Positions 1-5,465 of a stretch of DNA of 7,889 nucleotides are shown in pieces. Numbering within the stretch: position 1 is the stretch's first letter; each line of letters starts with the position of its first letter. Source of the DNA: Methanothrix sp. (lineage in GTDB: Archaea; Halobacteriota; Methanosarcinia; Methanotrichales; Methanotrichaceae); NCBI GenBank assembly GCA_003162615.1, contig PMNG01000182.1:1159-9047 (forward strand), written 5' to 3'. The translations under genes and the position numbers were made by a program. Below the pieces are notes generated by a model that did not search any database, was not told the DNA's origin, and saw only the letters and a list, made by a program, of their open reading frames with translations.

Positions 1-818
1 TCGCCTCTGAGTTCTTTCACGAAGTCGCGAGGCATACCAGCTCTTATTAGGTGAGTAGTGAACCAGTGACGGCAGCAGTGTGGAGTGAAGCGATCCTCAA
101 GGCGTTTTGATCCAGGATTATGTAGCCCTACCCTAGAAGCGTGCTTTTTCACGATATGACCTATTTCCTTCGAGCTTATCCTGCCCCCGTTATAGCCCAA
201 AAACAAGGCGGGCGTTCCCTTTCTGTCCTTGTTTTTTCTGAACTCCAACCATGCCCGGAGGACATATTCAGCTTCACTATCGAAAAATAGTACCCTGTTG
301 GATCGTTTTGCTGTGGATTTCAACTTCAGGGCCATATTCTTAAAGTCAATGTTACCCACGTCGAGACTGCATAGTTCGCTTCGACGCATTCCGGTCTTTA
401 GTAGAATAACTAGGACTGCCTTATCGCGACTATTCAGGGTCGAGTTTACAAGAAGAGATGCCTTTTCCACACTGATGATCTGTCTATCCTCAGAGGTATT
501 TTCGGCTTTATACTTCCTTAGGTACCTCCTCTTGAACGAGGTTATAGGGTTATTTGGTATCAGTTCCTCATCAACCATATACGTATAAAAGCTAGACAGA
601 GCTGTGAAAGCCTTCTCGATCGAAGCCTGTTTCAATCCCCGGTGTCGCAGACTTGAGAGAAAGTCCATCAGATCGCCTTTATCTGCGCTATTTGCATCTT
701 TTGATCGTGAAGCAAGTAGCTTTAGATATTGTTTAATATAAATTTCATATGTTTCAACACTCTTGATATTCCTCATCTGGCAATCTTGGCAGAATCCTTC
801 TAACAGACCTGGATTCAT
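1..818 (-). CDS. Tyrosine recombinase / phage-type integrase, C-terminus cut off by window edge
   Basis: Site-specific tyrosine recombinase, expected to integrate or excise the mobile element that carries it. I translated 272 codons from ATG at 818-816 down to the window edge. Residues about 14-100 look like the N-terminal SAM-like core-binding domain (MRNIKSVETYEIYIKQYL, then a linker ending near KRRYLRKYK). Residues about 110-272 are the catalytic domain. It has box I TGMRRSEL with catalytic Arg145, lysines 165, 167 and 171 in the beta-hairpin region as candidates for the catalytic Lys, and box II HCCRHWFTTHL with His247 and Arg250. The third His/Trp position and the Tyr nucleophile lie beyond position 1, so activity cannot be judged. 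The ATG overlaps the TGA of the upstream gene (ATGA, 818-815), so the two are probably translationally coupled; a GGTGG stretch lies just upstream. The family call is secure; the subfamily is not assigned. Confidence 0.93.
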   Translation of the reverse strand, partial: MNPGLLEGFCQDCQMRNIKSVETYEIYIKQYLKLLASRSKDANSADKGDLMDFLSSLRHRGLKQASIEKAFTALSSFYTYMVDEELIPNNPITSFKRRYLRKYKAENTSEDRQIISVEKASLLVNSTLNSRDKAVLVILLKTGMRRSELCSLDVGNIDFKNMALKLKSTAKRSNRVLFFDSEAEYVLRAWLEFRKNKDRKGTPALFLGYNGGRISSKEIGHIVKKHASRVGLHNPGSKRLEDRFTPHCCRHWFTTHLIRAGMPRDFVKELRG

Positions 819-1318
819 TTGATCCACCGCCAGCCTCTAGATGTCTCTTCAATCAAACCATATCTCATTAGTCCTTTGAGTTGATTCGAAACCAATTTAG
901 CTGCCTCGGCATCGCGAGGATCAATTCCTAACTCAGAATAAATCTCTTTCTCACCCATTGATCTTCCACGTCTGAGGGCGACTACAAGCCTTTCATCGTA
1001 CTCCCTTTGTCCTTGCTTATCTTGATCTGAAAAAGCCTCATGGCGCAGGACATAAAGCTCACTCTCGTATTTCTGTAAGATTAATTCCTTCAATCTCAAC
1101 TCATTGCGAAGTCTGGTGTTTTCCTCTTTAAGATCAGAGAGTTCTTTGGATAAGTCCGGTCGCGAATCAGAGTTTTCTGAGCGTCTGCTCTTCTCAACCA
1201 TCTCAATAATATAATTATTTAAGGAAGTTCCGCCTTTCAATGATTCCGCCCTCCATTCTTCGATTAGCTCTTGGGATGGCGGATATATCGAGAACTGAAT
1301 TTGCTCAGGACGAGGCAT
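815..1318 (-). CDS. Unrecognised DNA-binding-like protein (ribbon-helix-helix + coiled coil + winged helix), coupled to integrase
   Basis: 167 residues; I do not recognise a named family. Three parts can be seen. Residues about 5-45 fit a ribbon-helix-helix pattern: a short strand (IQFSIYP), a helix (SQELIEEWRAESL), a glycine turn and a second helix (SLNNYIIEMVEKS). Residues about 55-95 are highly charged with leucines at heptad-like spacing (LSDLKEENTRLRNEL), typical of a coiled coil. Residues about 108-167 resemble a winged helix: basic helix, EKEIYSELGI, recognition-like KLVSNQLKGLMRYGLIEE, then the wing GWRWIK. The ATG at 1318 has no Shine-Dalgarno and a TATA-like box sits about 26 bp upstream, so a leaderless transcript is likely. 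It overlaps the integrase start by 4 bp (ATGA). By context it may be a regulator, directionality factor or accessory DNA-binding partner of the integrase. That role is inference; the fold assignments are by eye. Confidence 0.8.
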   Translation of the reverse strand: MPRPEQIQFSIYPPSQELIEEWRAESLKGGTSLNNYIIEMVEKSRRSENSDSRPDLSKELSDLKEENTRLRNELRLKELILQKYESELYVLRHEAFSDQDKQGQREYDERLVVALRRGRSMGEKEIYSELGIDPRDAEAAKLVSNQLKGLMRYGLIEETSRGWRWIK

Positions 1319-1369
1319 ACGCTATGATTTGCACTTTCTAGTATTTAAATTGAACTAGTACATGTAGTT
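1319..1369 (-). promoter_or_regulatory. Promoter/operator region of the integrase operon, at the element boundary
   Basis: An AT-rich stretch between the leaderless start at 1318 and the GH15 remnant. ATTTAAAT at 1343-1350 is a perfect palindrome; read on the minus strand, ATTTAAATA matches an archaeal TATA box and would place transcription start close to the ATG at 1318. It is flanked by the inverted repeat CTAGT (1338-1342) and ACTAG (1354-1358). The palindromes ACTAGT (1354-1359) and TACATGTA (1359-1366) follow directly. These could be operator half-sites for the RHH/wHTH protein or recombinase arm sites. The TATA assignment is reasonable from position; the operator role is inference. Being palindromic, the box could also fire rightward into the truncated GH15 gene. 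Confidence 0.5.
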
Positions 1370-1468
1370 TTTCTGGGCAGAGAAGGCACCTGGAAGGATG
1401 CCGAAGACGGTGTTCTCAGCGGCAATCCCATTGCCCAAGGGTCAGTAGACTCGGCCGTCTCCTTCGAG
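1370..1468 (+). other. 5' remnant of the GH15 gene, in frame but without a start codon
   Basis: The reading frame of the downstream GH15 gene stays open upstream of its first ATG back to a TAA at 1346-1348. From about 1370 it encodes residues typical of archaeal/bacterial GH15 proteins, including REGTWKDAEDG (about 1379-1411) and NPIAQGSVDS (about 1424-1453). No ATG, GTG or TTG lies in this frame between the TAA and 1469. Upstream of about 1370 the codons (IELVHVV) fall in AT-rich DNA that looks like the mobile element. So conserved coding sequence is present but appears cut off at its 5' side. The exact junction cannot be fixed by eye; it lies between about 1351 and 1377. Confidence 0.7.
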
Positions 1469-2800
1469 ATGGACTTGCTTGCTGAATCCATAGGTACTCT
1501 TTATTACTGGATAGCCTGCGGCAGAAACCTGAAACAGGTAGTGGAATTGGACTCCATGGTTAAGATGATCGGAGTGGAGCAGCTTCTCCTTGAGTCGGAG
1601 AACTACTGGTCCGCCTGGGTTAACAAGAAGGAGATCAACCTAAGCATCCTGCCAAAGGAGATTATCAGGGCTTACAAGAACTCGCTCCTCATCATGCGCA
1701 GCCACGCTGACAGCCGAGGAGGGATAATAGCCTCATGCGATTCGGATATCATGCAGTTTAACAGAGACACTTACTCCTACATCTGGACCAGGGATGGAGC
1801 AATAGCCGCGATGGCCTTTGACATGGCGGGATTCAGAGATACAAGCATGCGCTTCTTCCGTTTCTGCAACCTCGCAATAGCGGATGAAGGTTTTTTCCAT
1901 CACAAATATTCGCCGGACGGTTCTGTCGGCAGCAGCTGGCTTCCTCTGGCAGGATCAAAGGGGATGCTTCCCATTGAGGAGGACGAGACCGCTCTCGTTC
2001 TCTATGCTCTTTGGAGACACTTCCAGAAGTACAGGGACATCGAGTTCATAGAGAGCGTCCCAAAATTGGTCCTAAAAACCACGGAGTTCCTCTTGGACTA
2101 TCTCGATCCGGATACCGGGCTTCCCAAGCCTTGCTTCGATCTCTGGGAGGAGAGGTCGGGGGTGTTCACCTGGACTGCTTCTACTGTGTATGCAGCACTT
2201 AACGCAGCAGCCAAATTTTGGAAGGTCATATACAACAGAGAACGTTTCGAGGCCCTGAACATAGCGGCGGCAGGTCTGAGGGAGGCCATGCTCAAACGCC
2301 TTTACGATCCCGAGAGTCAGAGGTTCATTAAGGCAGTTTACCCGGACGGCTCACGGGACCTGACAGTTGACAGCTCCGCATCAGCCGTCTTCCTGTACGG
2401 AGGCTTCGATGCCTCTGATAGATCAGTGGTTGAGACCATGAACTCGATTAGAGATAAGCTGTGGATCAGGACGAGGGTGGGAGGTTTGGCCAGGTACGAG
2501 AACGACGAGTACCAGAGGGTCTCCAGAGAGGTGACAGGCAACCCCTGGTTCATCTGCACCCTTTGGCTGGCGAGGTGGCACATAGCGCAGGCTAAATCGT
2601 CAGACGAACTTGTTAAGGGATTAGAACTCATTTCCTGGGCTTCGAAGCATGCCCTACCCTCGGGGGTGATGGCGGAGCAGGTTCACCCCTTCACGGGCGA
2701 GCCTGTTTCTGTTTCGCCTCTGGTCTGGAGCCACGCCGAGTTCGTCATCGCCGTCTGCGAGTACCTGGAAAAGTACCGGGAACTTTCATCAATGGCCTGA
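1469..2800 (+). CDS. Glycoside hydrolase family 15 (glucoamylase/glucodextranase-like), N-terminally truncated
   Basis: 443 residues from the first available ATG. The family hydrolyses alpha-glucosidic bonds from non-reducing ends with inversion. The (alpha/alpha)6 catalytic barrel is largely present: YIWTRDG (104-110), the FHHKYSPDGSVGSSW substrate loop (143-157), DLWEE with the likely general acid at Glu227/Glu228, and PLVWSHAEF with the likely general base Glu424. Family members of this type are usually about 600-670 residues with an N-terminal beta-sandwich domain. That domain is missing, and recognisable family sequence continues in frame upstream to about 1370. No clear Shine-Dalgarno precedes ATG 1469. 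The gene is best read as the 3' part of a GH15 gene broken by the integrated element; it may be a pseudogene or yield a shortened protein of doubtful activity. The Rieske gene starts 26 bp downstream. With no signal peptide visible, the ancestral enzyme could have been cytoplasmic, for example in glycogen turnover. Confidence 0.88.
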   Translation: MDLLAESIGTLYYWIACGRNLKQVVELDSMVKMIGVEQLLLESENYWSAWVNKKEINLSILPKEIIRAYKNSLLIMRSHADSRGGIIASCDSDIMQFNRDTYSYIWTRDGAIAAMAFDMAGFRDTSMRFFRFCNLAIADEGFFHHKYSPDGSVGSSWLPLAGSKGMLPIEEDETALVLYALWRHFQKYRDIEFIESVPKLVLKTTEFLLDYLDPDTGLPKPCFDLWEERSGVFTWTASTVYAALNAAAKFWKVIYNRERFEALNIAAAGLREAMLKRLYDPESQRFIKAVYPDGSRDLTVDSSASAVFLYGGFDASDRSVVETMNSIRDKLWIRTRVGGLARYENDEYQRVSREVTGNPWFICTLWLARWHIAQAKSSDELVKGLELISWASKHALPSGVMAEQVHPFTGEPVSVSPLVWSHAEFVIAVCEYLEKYRELSSMA

Positions 2801-2815
2801 GACGGTGAGCTGAAA

Positions 2816-2820
2816 GGAGG
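2816..2820 (+). promoter_or_regulatory. Shine-Dalgarno GGAGG deciding the GTG start of the Rieske gene
   Basis: AAAGGAGG ends at 2820, six bases before GTG 2827. This strong site supports a GTG start and argues that the gene is translated independently of the broken GH15 gene. Confidence 0.75.
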
Positions 2821-2826
2821 GTTGAC

Positions 2827-3162
2827 GTGACAATACAAAGGATCTGCAAAAAGGATGACGTCCCGGTCGGGTCCATGAAACAGTTCGACCTCAAGGAGAG
2901 TGAGTTTTTGGTAGTCAATACTGGAGAACGGTTCTACTGCCTAGAGGCTCGATGCACCCATGCAGGAGCGCCCCTAGCCGAGGGCGATCTTGACGGGGAC
3001 ATTCTGACCTGTCCCTGGCATTACTCCCAGTTTAGGGTCTCTGATGGCTCGGTTGTGAGAGGTCCTGCTAATAATCCTTTGAACGTCTATGACATTACCG
3101 TAAGAGATGGCCAGCTTTTCATTGAGCTAAATGAAACAAGACCGGAGCTTCTGATCGATTGA
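2827..3162 (+). CDS. Rieske [2Fe-2S] ferredoxin-like protein
   Basis: 111 residues, a single Rieske domain without transmembrane segment or signal peptide, so a soluble cytoplasmic electron carrier. The two cluster-binding boxes are intact: Cys43-Thr-His45 (RCTHAGAPL) and Cys62-Pro-Trp-His65 (TCPWHYSQF), 17 residues apart, as in dioxygenase-type ferredoxins and NirD-like proteins. A 2Cys/2His cluster is expected. The spacing and the lack of a disulphide cysteine pair separate it from bc1-type Rieske proteins. The start is GTG with a strong GGAGG. It lies 26 bp after the GH15 stop on the same strand and may be co-transcribed. No oxygenase or reductase partner is visible, so its redox partner and pathway are unknown. 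Confidence 0.93.
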   Translation: MTIQRICKKDDVPVGSMKQFDLKESEFLVVNTGERFYCLEARCTHAGAPLAEGDLDGDILTCPWHYSQFRVSDGSVVRGPANNPLNVYDITVRDGQLFIELNETRPELLID

Positions 3163-3207
3163 CCCTGAGTCACCTGTTCACATGCACAACGCTCTTGCTC
3201 TATGCTA

Positions 3208-3270
3208 ATGCTTCCATATCATAATGCTTCATCCTATGCTTCATGTTGCTGTCCAACTTGTTGTCCAACT
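3208..3270 (+). repeat. Short direct repeats between the Rieske and NosD-like genes
   Basis: ATGCTTC occurs three times, at 3208-3214, 3224-3230 and 3236-3242. Directly after it a 12-bp unit, TTG(C/T)TGTCCAAC, is tandemly repeated at 3246-3257 and 3258-3269. The repeats lie upstream of the NosD-like gene, about where an upstream regulatory site would be. They may be factor-binding sites or simple slippage products; nothing here tells which. Confidence 0.5.
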
Positions 3271-3294
3271 CAAATTTTAGTCTCAACAGCAAAG

Positions 3295-3304
3295 TTTTAA
3301 TTTT
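3295..3304 (+). promoter_or_regulatory. Possible TATA box for the NosD-like gene
   Basis: TTTTAATTTT lies 34-43 bases upstream of the ATG at 3338 and could serve as a TATA element with a short leader that still contains the GGAAGGGG site. Another AT-rich stretch, CAAATTTTAG at 3271-3280, is an alternative. Weak call based on composition and position only. Confidence 0.3.
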
Positions 3305-3323
3305 GAATGGTTGTACCTACCAA

Positions 3324-3331
3324 GGAAGGGG
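3324..3331 (+). promoter_or_regulatory. Shine-Dalgarno GGAAGGGG deciding the ATG start at 3338
   Basis: This purine-rich site ends six bases before ATG 3338. It favours that start over the TTG at 3311, which would add nine polar residues before the signal peptide. Confidence 0.6.
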
Positions 3332-3337
3332 ATATTC

Positions 3338-4495
3338 ATGAAATACATAGGGCGTATGCTAGGGTTGCTCATAGTTCTCATATTTCTTGCAATGACGATC
3401 TCCTGCCAGGCAACCGTTGTTACAGTCGAGCCAGGGCAAAGGATCCAGGTGGCCATAGATTCTGCCCGCCCTGGCGATGTCATCAGAGTAGAGAAGGGAG
3501 TCTACGACGAAAATCTGAACATCTCCAAGCGGGTCACCTTGGTCGGAATAGAGATGCCAATGTTAGATGCGAGAGCTGCCGGAAGCGCCATAACTATTCA
3601 GGCCGAAGGAGTCAATGTCACTGGATTAGAGCTAAGAAATTCCAGAAGATCGGGAATCGCGATCTTCTCCAAGAACAACTCGATCAAGGGCAACAACATC
3701 AGTGGCTGCAATGACGGCATACGTGCGGAGAACTCAATGAACAATTCGATCACGGGCAATGCGATCAACAACAATACCAACGGGATAAGCTTTGTCCGTT
3801 CTAGCATGAACCTCATAAAAGATAACAACATCAGCGGCAACAAAGTAGGGGAGAGAAGTGACTGCGGAATCTACCTCGCCTACTCCGACAATAACACGAT
3901 TTCGAACAATCGGGTCACAGATAACGGCGACTGTTCCATCTGTGTACTGTCCAGCAGCAAAAATACGATAACAAACAATAGTATCAGCTTGAATCGCTGG
4001 TACGGCATTTCTCTAAGCGAGCTCAGCAACTACAATCTGATAGCAGAAAACTATCTTGCGAATAACAAATATGGCGGTATCTACCTGGAGGACTCCAGGA
4101 ATAATACCATAATAGACAACAGGGCAATAGAGAATGGAAACGGCATCTATCTATCATGCAACAGCAACAACAACATTGTTCAGGGCAATTCGGTCTCTAA
4201 CAACGAAAACGGGATACATCTAACCTTTCACAGCAGCAACAACACCATCAGCGGGAACAGAGCTATCAACAACGGATTCGGAATATACGTGACCCTCTCA
4301 TCGGGGTGGAACAGGATCTTCAACAACAGTCTCATTGATAACGGTTACAATGCGTTCGACATGGGCATGAAAAACCAATGGGACAATGGATTTGTGGGTA
4401 ACTACTACAGCGATATGGGATCGAAGTATTATATTCCAGGTGGCTCAGGCGTGGATAAGCACCCATTGCCACCACCTGCCTTGGATGATTCTTAA
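3338..4495 (+). CDS. Secreted right-handed parallel beta-helix protein (NosD/PbH1 type)
   Basis: 385 residues from ATG 3338. Residues 1-26 are a signal sequence: MKYIGR, a hydrophobic stretch LLIVLIFLAM, then TISCQA. The Cys could be a lipid-anchor site, but TISC is a poor lipobox and plain signal-peptidase cleavage is as likely. After a start typical of the fold (TVEPGQRIQVAIDSARPGDVIRVEKGVY) come about ten PbH1 coils of 22-24 residues with the pattern NNTIxxNxxxxNxxGIxLxxS. These predict a right-handed beta-helix outside the membrane. Many N-x-S/T sequons would allow archaeal N-glycosylation. The end, IPGGSGVDKHPLP, is a common closing motif of archaeal NosD-like proteins. No S-layer, PGF or sortase tail is seen. 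Members are often surface or adhesion proteins or carbohydrate-active proteins. The NosD copper role is not implied, since no nos genes or copper motif are present. It converges on the minus-strand genes, 34 bp away. Confidence 0.88.
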   Translation: MKYIGRMLGLLIVLIFLAMTISCQATVVTVEPGQRIQVAIDSARPGDVIRVEKGVYDENLNISKRVTLVGIEMPMLDARAAGSAITIQAEGVNVTGLELRNSRRSGIAIFSKNNSIKGNNISGCNDGIRAENSMNNSITGNAINNNTNGISFVRSSMNLIKDNNISGNKVGERSDCGIYLAYSDNNTISNNRVTDNGDCSICVLSSSKNTITNNSISLNRWYGISLSELSNYNLIAENYLANNKYGGIYLEDSRNNTIIDNRAIENGNGIYLSCNSNNNIVQGNSVSNNENGIHLTFHSSNNTISGNRAINNGFGIYVTLSSGWNRIFNNSLIDNGYNAFDMGMKNQWDNGFVGNYYSDMGSKYYIPGGSGVDKHPLPPPALDDS

Positions 4496-4529
4496 GGTAG
4501 GGTTTGCCCCAATAGTCGGATAGCGTTGA

Positions 4530-4868
4530 TCAAACTGAAATAGAGGCCTCGAAGTTTTTGATGTAGGCCGAGCCGATGGTAGTTGATCTGTAAAAACTGT
4601 CGATCTTTTCAATCATATCGGCCTTCTCTAGCAAGGCCAGATGAAGCTCTGCAAGGTTTTCCTTCAGTCCGAAGGCTGTCTCTATCTCCTGTCTGGTCCT
4701 GGCCTTCGAACCGATGAACTTCATGATCTCTCGTCTTATTCTTAACTGCAAAACCTCTCCGGCAAATCGGTGTCCCTCTGAGGTCTCCCACCACTTAACG
4801 CTCCTGTTTTCTGTTAAATCCGATACAGAAACCTCAAGCTTCCGAACGCCGTCGATGTCTCTTTCCAT
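4530..4868 (-). CDS. Small winged-helix (ArsR-like) DNA-binding protein
   Basis: 112 residues from ATG 4868; a TTG at 4877 would add three residues and GGTAGAT just upstream of the ATG favours the ATG. The N-terminal 40 residues are acidic and uncharacterised. Residues about 43-105 are a winged helix: LRIRREIMKFIGSKA as helix 1, RTRQEIETAFGL as helix 2, ELHLALLEKADMIEKI as the recognition-like helix and following strand, then wing and SAYIKNFE. The pattern resembles archaeal ArsR-type regulators that read a single domain per subunit. No metal-binding Cys/His set is seen, so the signal is unknown. It is 90 bp downstream of the AhpD-like gene on the same strand, an AT-rich gap that may hold its own promoter (ATTTTAAAAATTT, 4946-4958), so it may or may not belong to the marker-gene operon. 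Regulation of that operon is possible but unproven. Confidence 0.78.
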   Translation of the reverse strand: MERDIDGVRKLEVSVSDLTENRSVKWWETSEGHRFAGEVLQLRIRREIMKFIGSKARTRQEIETAFGLKENLAELHLALLEKADMIEKIDSFYRSTTIGSAYIKNFEASISV

Positions 4869-4967
4869 ATCTACCAATTATTGAATTCTCTTATCCGATT
4901 GATCGTATTCTTTTCTACAGGTTTCGCCTTATGGCTACATGCCTTCAAATTTTTAAAATTGATCTTT

Positions 4968-5420
4968 CTAATCCTGCTTTGGTTTATCCACGTGGATCTC
5001 GCAAGTCCCCATCTCGCACTCCCTACAGAAGCCCGCTTCTTCATCCAGATGGCGAGTGGCAGTGGCAAGCACGCTGGCGTTCACCAGATTCCCGGCAAGG
5101 AAGATAGCGGCAGCAATCTCATCATCAGAAATCCCCAGTTTCGATGCAACATGGATGTGCAGCTTCAGGCAGTGAGTGCACCTCATAGCAGCGCTGACTG
5201 CGACGGAGATCAGCTCGATGGTCTTGGCGTCCAGGGTCGAGCTTCTGAGTATGGCGTTGTTATGGAGGATCTTGGTTATCAGGAGATCCGGGTGATCCTT
5301 CATGAAGTGAAAGACGTACGGGACTTCCCCGTACGCGTTCTCTACAGCAGTGATCATGTCCTCAGCCGACTTTTCTACGCCCTTCTCCAGAATTCTGTCC
5401 AGCTCATCTTCAAAGCTCAT
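4968..5420 (-). CDS. AhpD / carboxymuconolactone decarboxylase-like protein with CxxC
   Basis: 150 residues. The central motif ELISVAVSAAMRC, Cys81-Thr-His-Cys84-LKL-His88 matches the AhpD-like alkylhydroperoxidase core, where the CxxC pair does thiol-disulphide exchange with a Glu (Glu69) and His relay. The all-helical fold, usually oligomeric and cytoplasmic, fits the whole length. A C-terminal extension adds Cys132, Cys135 and Cys140 plus His143 (CRECEMGTCEIH), unusual for the family and a possible second disulphide, zinc or Fe-S site. GGTGAT at 5426-5431, five bases before the ATG, is a near-ideal archaeal Shine-Dalgarno. It starts 45 bp after the Mmp7 stop and is probably co-transcribed with the MCR-activation genes. 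A protective or thiol-reducing role there is inference; a true lactone decarboxylase is unlikely because of the CxxC. Confidence 0.88.
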   Translation of the reverse strand: MSFEDELDRILEKGVEKSAEDMITAVENAYGEVPYVFHFMKDHPDLLITKILHNNAILRSSTLDAKTIELISVAVSAAMRCTHCLKLHIHVASKLGISDDEIAAAIFLAGNLVNASVLATATRHLDEEAGFCRECEMGTCEIHVDKPKQD

Positions 5421-5425
5421 GCATT

Positions 5426-5431
5426 ATCACC
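5426..5431 (-). promoter_or_regulatory. Archaeal Shine-Dalgarno GGTGAT before the AhpD-like gene
   Basis: The reverse complement of ATCACC at 5426-5431 is GGTGAT, complementary to the conserved 3' end of archaeal 16S rRNA, with a five-base spacer to ATG 5420. It fixes the start. Confidence 0.7.
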
Positions 5432-5465
5432 AGGAATGGAAATCGGAAATCTTCTCAAGGCCGAC

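Noticed and set aside
229..588. Plus-strand open frame of 119 codons
   Set aside because: It lies antisense to the integrase catalytic domain, which has clear motifs; the plus-strand product has no recognisable pattern.
3246..3270. Tandem repeat as the start of a CRISPR array
   Set aside because: Two contiguous 12-bp units without spacers; far too short and not spaced like CRISPR repeats.
3311..3337. TTG at 3311 as the NosD-like start
   Set aside because: ATG 3338 has a well-placed GGAAGGGG and gives a standard signal peptide; the extra nine residues do not fit one.
3307..3714. Plus-strand open frame of 135 codons
   Set aside because: An out-of-frame shadow of the NosD-like gene, rich in Arg, His and Gln, without its signal peptide and repeats.
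3338..4495. Copper-processing NosD of nitrous oxide reduction
   Set aside because: The beta-helix repeats match the broad NosD/PbH1 fold, but no nos genes are nearby and the host is a methanogen; only the fold is claimed.
4502..4535. GTTTG/CAAAC inverted pair as a shared terminator between convergent genes
   Set aside because: Only a 5-bp stem with a 24-base loop and no T-run; not a convincing terminator.
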